Part shown: positions 17,692 through 26,231 of the stretch, piece by piece
Position numbering within the stretch: position 1 is the stretch's first letter
Layout of the letters: the number at the start of each line of letters is the position of its first letter
From: an uncultured Eubacteriales bacterium
GTDB taxonomy: Bacteria; Bacillota; Clostridia; Lachnospirales; Lachnospiraceae
DNA: 64,000 nt
Assembly (NCBI GenBank): GCA_949292785.1
Contig: CASFBK010000011.1
Coordinates: 38,889-102,888, forward strand
Direction: 5' to 3'
Program-made: the position numbers and the translations under genes
Notes under the pieces: model-generated
Databases searched by the model: none
What the model was told of the DNA's origin: nothing
Seen by the model: the letters and a program-made list of their open reading frames with translations, nothing else

Positions 17692-18600
17692 ATGACATTA
17701 CAGCAGTTAAAATATGCCATTACTGTGGCAGACAACCAGTCCATGAACGAGGCGGCAAAGGAGCTGTTCATTTCACAGCCCAGCCTGTCCAATGCCATTA
17801 GGGAACTGGAAAAAGAGATAGGAATCAGTATTTTCACCCGCAGCAACAAGGGAATCACCATATCCTCAGACGGAGCGGAGTTTTTGGGCTATGCAAGACA
17901 GGTGGTAGAACAGACCTCTTTGCTGGAGGAAAAATATTTAGGCAAGAGTCCCGCAAAAATAAAGTTCAGTGTTTCCACCCAGCACTATTCTTTTGCGGTG
18001 AATGCTTTTGTGGACTTGATTTCTGCCTATGATGCAGAACATTATGATTTTATGCTGAGAGAAACAAGAACACATGAGATTATTGAAGATGTAAAAAATC
18101 TCACCAGTGAAGTAGGTATTTTATATCTGAATGAGTTTAACCGCAAGGTCATTCTTAAAATGTTAAAGGAGAGTAACCTGGAGTTTCATGAATTGTTTAC
18201 CGCACAGCCGCATGTATTTATCGGAAGAAATAATCCGTTGGCAGGACGACAGAAAATTACACTGGAGGATTTAGAAGAATATCCCTGTCTGTCCTTTGAA
18301 CAGGGGGAATATAATTCCTTTTACTTTGCAGAAGAGATATTAAGCACTCTGCCTCATAAGAAGTCCATTAAGGTCAGTGACCGGGCGACCTTATTCAATC
18401 TGCTGATTGGACTGCACGGATATACCCTTTGCAGCGGTGTCATAAGTGAAGAACTGAATGGAAAGGATATCATAGCGCTGCCGTTAGAAGCAGAGGGCGA
18501 GCAGATGTGTATTGGATATGTTACCCATAAAAATACGACTCTCAGTCGATTTGGAGAGTTGTATATTGAAAAATTAAAAGAGGCTGTGAAAACAGAATAG
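17692..18600 (+). CDS. LysR-type transcriptional regulator
   Basis: 302 residues. The N-terminal winged helix-turn-helix (MTLQQLKYAI...SQPSLSNAIRELEKEIG, residues 1-60) is followed by a two-lobe ligand domain starting around residue 90. It lies 111 bases upstream of metF in the same direction, so control of methionine or C1 metabolism is a reasonable guess, but no ligand can be named. AAGGAAAG precedes the ATG. LysR proteins usually also repress themselves. Confidence 0.9.
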   Translation: MTLQQLKYAITVADNQSMNEAAKELFISQPSLSNAIRELEKEIGISIFTRSNKGITISSDGAEFLGYARQVVEQTSLLEEKYLGKSPAKIKFSVSTQHYSFAVNAFVDLISAYDAEHYDFMLRETRTHEIIEDVKNLTSEVGILYLNEFNRKVILKMLKESNLEFHELFTAQPHVFIGRNNPLAGRQKITLEDLEEYPCLSFEQGEYNSFYFAEEILSTLPHKKSIKVSDRATLFNLLIGLHGYTLCSGVISEELNGKDIIALPLEAEGEQMCIGYVTHKNTTLSRFGELYIEKLKEAVKTE

Positions 18601-18666
18601 CAAGAGGTATAGCTAATAACTATAACCAGATATAAAAAATAATATATTCCTATTACAACGGGGATA

Positions 18667-18675
18667 TGGTATAAT
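18667..18675 (+). promoter_or_regulatory. Extended -10 promoter for metF
   Basis: TGGTATAAT, an extended -10 with a poor -35, 37 bases ahead of ATG 18712. A weak -35 suits activator-dependent transcription, for example by the adjacent LysR protein (inference). Confidence 0.55.
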
Positions 18676-18711
18676 AAAAATATGAACAGAAAAGAGATAA
18701 GGAGAATAGTC

Positions 18712-19572
18712 ATGAGAGTAGAGAATCTATTCCGGGAGAAAAGACCGGTGATATCATTTGAAATATTTCCGCCAAAGCGCGATACAGAGTTAAAAAATAT
18801 AGATGGAACCCTGGAGATTTTAAGCAGATTGAATCCCGATTTTATCAGTGTGACCTTTGGCGCCGGCGGAAGTGCCACTAATAACAAAACAATCGCTCTG
18901 GCGAAGAAAATAAAGCAGGAGTATGGTATTACACCAATCGTACATTTAACCTGCCTGAATTACAGCAAGAGTGAAATAGATGAGCTTTTAGCTGAATTAA
19001 AGGAAAATGAAATAGAGAATATTCTGGCATTGCGTGGAGACCACAACCCGGACATTGAACCGAAAAAGGAATTTCATTATGCGACAGATTTGGTAAAGTA
19101 CATTAAAGCACATGGAGATTTTGATGTATGCGGAGCCTGCTATCCGGAGGGACATACAGAGGCGGAAAGTATAGTAGCAGATATTCAGCATTTGAAGGAA
19201 AAAGTAGATGCCGGAGCATCTCATTTGATATCCCAGTTATTTTTTGACAACAGCATGTTCTATTCTTTTCAGGAAAAAACAAAGCTTGCAGGAATCAATG
19301 TTCCAATCGAGGCAGGCATTATGCCGGTGATTAACAAAGCACAGATAGAGCGTATGGTAACATTGTGTGGAGCCTCTTTACCGGAAAAATTCCGTTGTAT
19401 CATGAACAAGTATGAGAATGATAAGGAAGCTTTATTTGATGCTGGAATAGCGTATGCGGTAAATCAGATTGTAGATTTGCTGGCACATGATGTAGATGGA
19501 ATACATATTTATACCATGAATAATACAAAAGTTGCAGAACGGATTTGTAAGGGAATTGAAAATCTGATATAA
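18712..19572 (+). CDS. metF: 5,10-methylenetetrahydrofolate reductase
   Basis: 286 residues from ATG 18712, chosen because AAGGAG is seven bases upstream; an ATG at 18682 precedes that site. MetF barrel motifs are present: SFEIFPPKRD, VTFGAGGS, HLTCLNYS, ALRGDHN and GACYPEGH, with SQLFFDN further on. It reduces methylenetetrahydrofolate to methyltetrahydrofolate, the methyl donor for MetH. There is no partner MetV-like zinc protein next to it. The protein has the normal length for the bacterial single-domain enzyme. Confidence 0.94.
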   Translation: MRVENLFREKRPVISFEIFPPKRDTELKNIDGTLEILSRLNPDFISVTFGAGGSATNNKTIALAKKIKQEYGITPIVHLTCLNYSKSEIDELLAELKENEIENILALRGDHNPDIEPKKEFHYATDLVKYIKAHGDFDVCGACYPEGHTEAESIVADIQHLKEKVDAGASHLISQLFFDNSMFYSFQEKTKLAGINVPIEAGIMPVINKAQIERMVTLCGASLPEKFRCIMNKYENDKEALFDAGIAYAVNQIVDLLAHDVDGIHIYTMNNTKVAERICKGIENLI

Positions 19573-19602
19573 GATTTTTTAAAGAAAAACCTTGATATGA
19601 GG

Positions 19603-19631
19603 ATAGCTCTCCGCATTGGAGAGCTATTTTA
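19603..19631 (+). terminator. metF terminator
   Basis: Ten-bp perfect stem ATAGCTCTCC/GGAGAGCTAT with a five-base loop, followed by TTTTA. Confidence 0.88.
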
Positions 19632-19658
19632 TATTGCATAAATTATATAGCTGCTATC

Positions 19659-19712
19659 AAAAAGCGTTCGCTTTACATGAGAACAAATATTAGTGTAAAG
19701 TGAACGCTTTTT
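19659..19712. terminator. Second hairpin, probable terminator of the antiporter gene
   Basis: Nineteen-bp stem (19659-19677 with 19694-19712, one G-T pair) with A and T runs at the ends, so it can act on both strands. It lies just past the antiporter stop. Confidence 0.8.
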
Positions 19713-19730
19713 AGTTTGATTACGATTTAT

Positions 19731-20918
19731 TTAAGCCGTAACAGCCTTTTTCTTATCCTTAAATACTACTTTCAAAAGAATCGGTGTAATAATCGTAGTA
19801 ATTACAACCGTCACAACAATAGGGGCATATAATTCGTCACTGATAAGTCCAAGAGATTCTCCCTTGTTTGCCACAATCAGGGCAACCTCACCACGGGAAA
19901 TCATACCGACACCAATCTGCAGAGCCTCCTGTCCGGTGTAGCCCATAGTTCTGGCACCCAGTCCACATCCAACAATCTTCGTAAGGATTGCAACAATTAC
20001 CAGCAAGACAGTAAAGATAAGAATGTTGCTGCCCATAGAACTGAGCTCAACCTTCAGACCGATACTTGCAAAAAAGACAGGGGCAACCAGCATATAAGAT
20101 ACCGTATCAAATTCCCGATAAATAAATTCACGCTTACTGCTGTAACTAATCACCAGACCTGCAACATAGGCACCGGTAATATCTGCCACACCAAAGAAAG
20201 CTTCGGCGCAGAATGCCATAATAAGACAGAATGCAAAGCTGATTACAACATAACGTCTTTTCAGTCCGGGATGTATGGAATTCCATTTTTTGAAGAAAAA
20301 TCCATAAGCAAGACCAAAAATGATAGCAAAGAGAAAGAAACCTACAATTTTCAGCAGTACAAGTCCGATATTGGTACTTGGGTCAGCCAGACTGGTAACT
20401 AACGTAAGGGCAATGATACCAAGAATATCATCAATCAATGCAGCGCCTAAAATAGCAGTTCCTGCTTTGGTGGAAACCTTTCCCAGCTCCTTTAAGGTTT
20501 CTACGGTAATACTTACAGAAGTTGCGGTTAAAATAATTCCGATAAAAATGTATTGTAACAGTGCACTGGTAGGAAGGTCCTTGGATGCAACGTTGCAGGC
20601 ATAAGCTATTCCAAGACCGCCCAGTAACGGAACAATAACACCAATTAAAGCAATGATAAAAGATGCCAGACCGGATTTTTTCAGTTCCTGTGTATCTGTT
20701 TCCAAACCTGCCATAAACATCAGGACAATAACACCAATCTCAGATACCTGGCTTAAAAATGTAGAACCGTGAATCAGGTTAAGGCAGGCAGGTCCAAGAA
20801 TCAGACCGGCGAGCAGAGCACCTACGACTTGTGGCATGTGTGCCCGGCTGGTAACCAACCCCAACACTTTTGTACTCAGCAAAATAATAGCCAGATACAA
20901 TAAATAATCATAATTCAT
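19731..20918 (-). CDS. CPA2-family cation/proton antiporter
   Basis: 395 residues with about 12 hydrophobic segments. The start at 20918 is fixed by GGAGG eleven bases upstream on the minus strand; an upstream start (20942) would add eight residues ahead of that site. The segment ALIDDILGI carries the paired acidic residues D163-D164 used for ion exchange in this superfamily, and GALLAGLILGP matches the first motif. There is no RCK/TrkA_N nucleotide-binding tail. It likely exchanges Na+ or K+ for H+; the ion cannot be decided. Confidence 0.9.
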   Translation of the reverse strand: MNYDYLLYLAIILLSTKVLGLVTSRAHMPQVVGALLAGLILGPACLNLIHGSTFLSQVSEIGVIVLMFMAGLETDTQELKKSGLASFIIALIGVIVPLLGGLGIAYACNVASKDLPTSALLQYIFIGIILTATSVSITVETLKELGKVSTKAGTAILGAALIDDILGIIALTLVTSLADPSTNIGLVLLKIVGFFLFAIIFGLAYGFFFKKWNSIHPGLKRRYVVISFAFCLIMAFCAEAFFGVADITGAYVAGLVISYSSKREFIYREFDTVSYMLVAPVFFASIGLKVELSSMGSNILIFTVLLVIVAILTKIVGCGLGARTMGYTGQEALQIGVGMISRGEVALIVANKGESLGLISDELYAPIVVTVVITTIITPILLKVVFKDKKKAVTA

Positions 20919-21085
20919 AATATTTCCTCCATACCCATACATAAAACATCCTATACTTATGGAATTATACTCCTAGAAGGAGAAAAAAACAAGATGAAAA
21001 TACGACAAGAAAAGGCAAAAACATTTGCTATTTTTTTAAAGTTTTATTATTATGTATAGATAGGATTTCAGGAGGAAGTACAGAT

Positions 21086-22087
21086 ATGAAAAAGAAAGTT
21101 TTGCTAATCGCTACGGGAGGCACCATTGCGTCTAAGAAGGCGGAGAATGGACTGGCTCCGTTAATCAGGGCAGAAGAGATTCTTTCGTATATTCCCGGCG
21201 TATATGAATTCTGCGCCCCATCAGCGGTTCAGATTTGTAATATAGACAGTACCAACATGGAACCAAAGCACTGGAAACGGATAGTGGAAACGATTCGGAA
21301 AAATTACGAAGCCTATGATGGCTTTATCATCGCACATGGAACAGATACCATGGCATATACCGCAGCAGCCCTTTCCTATATGATTCAAAATTCCAGAAAG
21401 CCGATTGTGCTGACAGGAGCCCAGAAGTCTATTGATTTGGAGATTACAGATGCTAAGACAAATCTTATAGACAGTTTTCGTTATGTGAGTGATGATAAGT
21501 CCCAGGGAGTTCAGATGGTGTTTGGAGGCAGGGTAATTGCCGGTACCAGAGCGAAAAAGGTACGTTCGAAAAGCTATAATGCCTTTGAAAGTATTGATTA
21601 TCCTGCACTGGCAATGATTCAGGATTCCAGAATCATGCGTTATATCGAACCAGTCCCTTTTCAGGAACCGGTTACGTTTTATGAGGAAATGAACGAAAAC
21701 ATTTTTCTGATGAAGCTGATTCCGGGGATTTCCCCCAAGGGATTACAGTTCTTTTTTGAACAGTATGATGGAATTATTATTGAAAGCTTTGGGGTTGGTG
21801 GGATTCCTGCGTCCATTGCAGATGTATTTTATGAGCTATATGAGAAATATCCGGAAAAAGTAATTATTATGGCAACCCAGGTAGCTCATGAGGGCAGTGA
21901 TATGACGGTATATGAAGTGGGAAATAAGATAAAAAAGGACTGTCGTATTTTAGAATCCTATGATATGACATTAGAAGCGGTTATTGCCAAAACTATGTGG
22001 ATGTTAGGCGGCAATAACCGCGGAAGGTTAAGAATCGAAGAGGCCTTTTATAAAAAAATCAATTATGACCTGGTATTCGAGCCTTAA
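21086..22087 (+). CDS. L-asparaginase
   Basis: 333 residues, typical for a type I cytoplasmic enzyme. The catalytic motif ATGGTIAS (T13) and HGTDTM (T87-D88) are both present, with IDSTNM in between, and no signal peptide is seen. It hydrolyses asparagine to aspartate and ammonia. AGGAGG precedes the ATG. It converges with the ClC gene, and the two stop codons overlap by four bases (22084-22087), leaving no room for a terminator. Confidence 0.93.
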   Translation: MKKKVLLIATGGTIASKKAENGLAPLIRAEEILSYIPGVYEFCAPSAVQICNIDSTNMEPKHWKRIVETIRKNYEAYDGFIIAHGTDTMAYTAAALSYMIQNSRKPIVLTGAQKSIDLEITDAKTNLIDSFRYVSDDKSQGVQMVFGGRVIAGTRAKKVRSKSYNAFESIDYPALAMIQDSRIMRYIEPVPFQEPVTFYEEMNENIFLMKLIPGISPKGLQFFFEQYDGIIIESFGVGGIPASIADVFYELYEKYPEKVIIMATQVAHEGSDMTVYEVGNKIKKDCRILESYDMTLEAVIAKTMWMLGGNNRGRLRIEEAFYKKINYDLVFEP

Positions 22088-23352
22088 TGAGTTTTGCGGT
22101 TGATGAACTCTGTCTTATACTTGGAGTATACAATCTTCTGGCTGTGGTATAAGCCATAATATCCTGAAAGCATATAGCTTAACGCGATAGATAAAAGGAA
22201 GTAAGGCATTGCTTCAAAGCCGAATAACTCAAAACAAATCAAAAGAGAACTGATCGGACAGTTGGTAACACCGCAGAATACGGCGCCCATTGCAACAGCA
22301 GTGCAAAGCTCCGGGGAGAATCCTAAAATGCTTCCGAAGGTGAAGCCAAAGGTAGCACCGATGAAAAAGGAAGGAACGATTTCGCCCCCTTTATATCCGG
22401 CGCCGAGTGTTACCGCGGTAAAGAGAATTTTAAGCAAAAAGGCATAAGGAACACAATGCCCCTTAAAACAGCGTTCAATGATGAACATACCTGCGCCATT
22501 GTAATCCTGATTTCCTACCAGCAGAGTGAGAAGAAGAATCAAAACACCACCAACACAAATTCGAAGATAGGCATTGGGGAAGAAACGCTTGTATAGCTTC
22601 TCAGAGGTATGCAGTGTAATACAAAAAAGGGTACTGACACCGGCACACAGCATAGCAAGAACTGCAATGAGAATGGCAGTTTTTATGGAAAAATCAGGAA
22701 TCTGTGTGATGGAAAACTGTTCCGTTATAATGCCAAAGTACATAGAGATTCCATGTGCAATCAGTGCGGAGACCACGCAGGGGACCAAGGCAGAATAGTG
22801 CATAATACCAACGCTTACTACTTCCATCGAGAAAATAGCAGCAGCCATAGGCGTGCCAAAGAGCGCAGAAAATGCAGCACTCATGCCGCACATAATCATG
22901 ATATGCTGGTCTTTTTCGTCGAAGCGAAATGCCCGTCCAAGAGAATTTCCGATACTGCCTCCAAGCTGTAAAGCTGCTCCTTCTCGTCCGGCAGAACCGC
23001 CGAATAAGTGGGTCAAAACGGTGGAAATGAAGATAAGAGGAGCCATTTTCAGCGGAATCTTTTCCCCGGAGTGAATGGCAGAAAGCACCAGATTGGTTCC
23101 CGTATCCTTTTCATCATGCATAAGGCGGTAAGCACCCACAATAAAAATACCGGCAGCCGGCAGAAAGAAAATCAGCCAGGGGTAATCCGCTCTGGTCTGG
23201 GTGGCATACGTCATGCAAAAATAGAACAGTGTACCAATACCACCGATGATAATTCCGGATAAAATGGAAAAAATCATCCATTTCAAAAAAATAAAAAGTC
23301 TTGAATTAAGATGTTTTACATAGTATACAAATTTTTCTCTCATAGCTCTCAT
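22084..23352 (-). CDS. ClC-family anion channel or antiporter, CLC-F-like motif
   Basis: 422 residues from ATG 23352 (AGGGAG upstream); a longer frame reaches 23421 but lacks a ribosome site. About ten membrane segments are seen. Selectivity-region motifs are THLFGGSAGREGAALQLGGS and GGEIVPSFFIGATFG. GREGA replaces the GKEGP of chloride ClCs and resembles the GREGT of fluoride/proton CLC-F exporters, so fluoride export is possible. No fluoride riboswitch is seen upstream. No cytoplasmic CBS pair is attached. Confidence 0.85.
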   Translation of the reverse strand: MRAMREKFVYYVKHLNSRLFIFLKWMIFSILSGIIIGGIGTLFYFCMTYATQTRADYPWLIFFLPAAGIFIVGAYRLMHDEKDTGTNLVLSAIHSGEKIPLKMAPLIFISTVLTHLFGGSAGREGAALQLGGSIGNSLGRAFRFDEKDQHIMIMCGMSAAFSALFGTPMAAAIFSMEVVSVGIMHYSALVPCVVSALIAHGISMYFGIITEQFSITQIPDFSIKTAILIAVLAMLCAGVSTLFCITLHTSEKLYKRFFPNAYLRICVGGVLILLLTLLVGNQDYNGAGMFIIERCFKGHCVPYAFLLKILFTAVTLGAGYKGGEIVPSFFIGATFGFTFGSILGFSPELCTAVAMGAVFCGVTNCPISSLLICFELFGFEAMPYFLLSIALSYMLSGYYGLYHSQKIVYSKYKTEFINRKTH

Positions 23353-23414
23353 AGAAAACTCCCTGTGTCTTTCGTAATAGTATCTGCTATTCATATTATC
23401 ATTCGGAAAAAAAA

Positions 23415-23443
23415 TTGACAAGGCAGTTTTTAAGGTTAAGTTA
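23415..23443 (+). promoter_or_regulatory. Possible promoter and repeat box for the DUF975-TCS-Wadjet unit
   Basis: TTGACA at 23415 is followed after 16-17 bases by TAAGTT, a poor -10. Three TTAAG repeats (about 23430-23445) overlap it and could be a regulator box. Confidence 0.35.
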
Positions 23444-23526
23444 AGAAAAAGCAGGAACTCTTTTAAGGAATGGGAGGTATGATTAGTACAAGGATGAGAA
23501 AGAACGAAACATTAGGAGGAATTGAT

Positions 23527-24333
23527 ATGTGGACAAGAAAGGAATTAAAAACAAAGTCAAAAGTAAGATTTCGGGCAAATCGCTGGAAATCTGTTCTGAC
23601 AGCATTGATTTTAATGTTTGCCATAGGGTCTCTGGGAACAGGATTTAATCTGTTGGGAAAGTTTTCTTTAGATGATGACAGCACCGTAGCGTTTTCTGTA
23701 AATGATGACGGCACCGTAGAGCAGGAAAGCGAAGAAGCACTGCAGTATCATACGACGGAGGGGAAAAATAAGATAGTAATGGAGGGGGAGACAATCGGCG
23801 AAGTGACAATCGATGATGCCCTGGCAGTGTCTGTTGTGATTATTGTCCTGCTGGTAGTGGTCATTATAGCATGTATCATTGTAATTCCATTGCAGATATT
23901 GGTATTCAATCCATTAGAAATTGGTTGCAAACGATTTTTTGTAAAAAATCTGAAAGAGGATGCACAGATTCGGGAAATATGTTATGCTTTTGATAATGGT
24001 TATAAAAACAATGTAAAGATTATGTTTTTTCGGGAGCTGCATACCGCCTTGTGGTTTTTGCTTCTGGTGATACCGGGAATCATTAAGGCATATGAATATC
24101 AGATGATTCCATATATTCTGGCAGAAAATCCGGGAATCAGCAAAGCGGAAGCATTTGCTTTAAGTAAGAAAATGATGCATGGAAATAAGTGGAAATCCTT
24201 TGTGTTGGACTTATCTTTCTTAGGATGGGAGTTATTGGATATCATTACCCTTGGAATTCTTGGAGTCTTCTATTTGAGTCCATATGAAGCACAGACAGAG
24301 GCAGCACTTTATGAGGCAGTAAAGAACCAGTAG
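23527..24333 (+). CDS. DUF975-like integral membrane protein
   Basis: 268 residues from ATG 23527 with TTAGGAGGA upstream. The N-terminus WTRKELKTKSKVRFRANRW followed by a membrane segment is characteristic of DUF975. Four or more hydrophobic segments are visible, plus an acidic extracellular loop after the first (about residues 40-95) with a short repeat DD(D/G)STVAFS / DDGTVEQES. Function unknown. It lies 18 bases before the response regulator, so it could be part of the sensor input (inference). Confidence 0.8.
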   Translation: MWTRKELKTKSKVRFRANRWKSVLTALILMFAIGSLGTGFNLLGKFSLDDDSTVAFSVNDDGTVEQESEEALQYHTTEGKNKIVMEGETIGEVTIDDALAVSVVIIVLLVVVIIACIIVIPLQILVFNPLEIGCKRFFVKNLKEDAQIREICYAFDNGYKNNVKIMFFRELHTALWFLLLVIPGIIKAYEYQMIPYILAENPGISKAEAFALSKKMMHGNKWKSFVLDLSFLGWELLDIITLGILGVFYLSPYEAQTEAALYEAVKNQ

Positions 24334-24351
24334 AGAAAGCGGGAAGAAGTT

Positions 24352-25038
24352 ATGGCATATACAGTATTAGTTGTAGATGATGAAAGTGAAATACGAAATC
24401 TTTTGCGATTGTATTTAGAGAAGGATGGCTATCAGGTCTTAGAGGCAGAAGACGGGATACAGGCAGCAAAACTCATTGCAAAGGAAGAGATAGACCTGGT
24501 GTTATTAGATATTATGATGCCGGGGATGGATGGTTATCAGGTACTAAAAAAAGTCAGGGAAAGCAGTAATATTCCGGTGATGATTCTTTCCGCAAAGAAT
24601 CAGGATGTGGATAAGATACTGGGCTTGGACTTAGGCGCAGACGATTATCTTGCAAAGCCCTTTAATCCCTTAGAGGCCATGGCGAGAATCAATTCCAATA
24701 TCCGCAGGTTTTATTCCCTAGGGGCAAAGGGAAAAGAAATTAAGGAGCTGAAAGTCAGGGATTTACGTTTAGATACCGAGGCATGTGCCGTATACAAGGG
24801 GGATAACCTGATAGACCTGACCTCTGTAGAATATCGGATTATGCGTTTGTTTATGGAAAACCCCGGAAAGGTGTTTACCAAGCAGCAGTTGTTTGAAGAA
24901 GGCTGGGGCGAAGCGTACATAGTTGCAGACAACAGTATTATGGTCTGCATCAGCAAGCTGCGGGCAAAGCTTGACCAGGAAAATGATGCGTATATTAAAA
25001 CAATCCGTGGACTGGGATACCGTATGGAGAAAGAATGA
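24352..25038 (+). CDS. OmpR-family response regulator
   Basis: 228 residues: receiver domain (1-about 120) with phosphoacceptor D53 (LLDIMMPG) and conserved K in LAKPF, and a winged-helix DNA-binding domain (about 130-228). It resembles VanR-type regulators. The last four bases overlap the kinase start (ATGA). The adjacent, same-direction DUF975-like and Wadjet genes are the obvious targets, though no binding site can be proved. Confidence 0.94.
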   Translation: MAYTVLVVDDESEIRNLLRLYLEKDGYQVLEAEDGIQAAKLIAKEEIDLVLLDIMMPGMDGYQVLKKVRESSNIPVMILSAKNQDVDKILGLDLGADDYLAKPFNPLEAMARINSNIRRFYSLGAKGKEIKELKVRDLRLDTEACAVYKGDNLIDLTSVEYRIMRLFMENPGKVFTKQQLFEEGWGEAYIVADNSIMVCISKLRAKLDQENDAYIKTIRGLGYRMEKE

Positions 25039-26222
25039 AAGAGAACATCAAGCTAAAGTTTTTTTTGATAAAAGGATTTCTTGGGGTGTTACTGTTTGTG
25101 GCAGTTGGTGAGATGTTGATTAACATTTTATATAACTATATTGTTTATCCATGGCTTTCCGATACCATGAAAGTCAATTTTTTTCTGACAAAGGTCAGTG
25201 CAGGAGAATCCCTTGCTACCTTTGGCAAAGGGATTCTCTGGGTAATTGGACATGGACTGGCAGATATGATACCCTTTGGAATCGGAAGAAAGCTTGCATC
25301 AGGCGTGGATGACTGGGCAGGAAAGCACATTGTAAATCAGCTGGTAAGCCAGACCGCACAGATGACAGAAACAGAACAGTATGTATATTTTTTGGGAGTG
25401 TTGGCAATTTCATTTCTTCTGATACTTGGATTGTTGTTACCTTATCTCCTGGCGGCACTTGGATTCAGTAAGATGGTTGCCAGAAAAGTGGCAGAGCTGG
25501 AACAGCAGGAGCAGCAAAGACGGGAAGAATATGACAGAAGGCGCAATCTCCTGTTATCAGATGTGGCGCATGATTTAAAGACGCCCATGACTGCGGTAAC
25601 GGGCTATGCCAGTGCTCTGGCACAAGGAGAGGTGGAAGAGCCGGAAAAACAGCAGGAGTATCTTCATGTGATTTATAATAAGTCCATGCAGATGAGCGGG
25701 CTGATTACCCTTTTATTTGAATATGTGAAGCTGGACAGTGAAGGCTTTACCTTAAAAAAGACCAGAGAGGACATTGGGGAGATTCTAAGGGAAAGCGTAG
25801 CGGCACTGTATACGGACTTTGAGGCAAAGGACATGGAAGTGGAGGTCTTGATACCGGAGGAGCCTATCTTTCTTTGGGTGGATAGAATACAGTTCCAAAG
25901 AGCCATCAATAATTTGCTGAACAATGCCGTCAAACATAATCCACCGGGAACCAGTGTCGGTGTTATTCTGGAGGTGGAGGAAGATTTTTTCAGGATACGG
26001 ATTTGCGATAACGGTGTCTTGATTCCAAAAGAAACTGCCGATTACATTTTTGATCCCTTTGTGATGGGGGATGAATCCAGAGCCAGCCGGGGAAGCGGAT
26101 TAGGACTTAGTATTGTACAGAAGATTATTTCTATGCATGAAGGCGAGATTGTGCTGCAGCAGAATCTCACAGGAGCGTATCAAAAAGCATTTGTAATAAA
26201 AATGAAAAGAGAAGAGGAATAA
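25035..26222 (+). CDS. Sensor histidine kinase
   Basis: 395 residues. Two membrane segments (about 10-35 and 117-140) enclose an extracellular loop of about 80 residues. They are followed by a short HAMP-like linker, the dimerisation histidine H179 (VAHDLKTPM), the N box NNLLNNAVKHN, and the G box GSGLGLSIV. VanS-like layout. The stop is nine bases before jetA, which makes cotranscription with the Wadjet genes likely. Confidence 0.94.
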   Translation: MKENIKLKFFLIKGFLGVLLFVAVGEMLINILYNYIVYPWLSDTMKVNFFLTKVSAGESLATFGKGILWVIGHGLADMIPFGIGRKLASGVDDWAGKHIVNQLVSQTAQMTETEQYVYFLGVLAISFLLILGLLLPYLLAALGFSKMVARKVAELEQQEQQRREEYDRRRNLLLSDVAHDLKTPMTAVTGYASALAQGEVEEPEKQQEYLHVIYNKSMQMSGLITLLFEYVKLDSEGFTLKKTREDIGEILRESVAALYTDFEAKDMEVEVLIPEEPIFLWVDRIQFQRAINNLLNNAVKHNPPGTSVGVILEVEEDFFRIRICDNGVLIPKETADYIFDPFVMGDESRASRGSGLGLSIVQKIISMHEGEIVLQQNLTGAYQKAFVIKMKREEE

Positions 26223-26231
26223 AGGGAAAAG

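Noticed and set aside
23353-23470. Fluoride riboswitch for the ClC gene
   Set aside because: No crcB-type core is visible on the minus strand.
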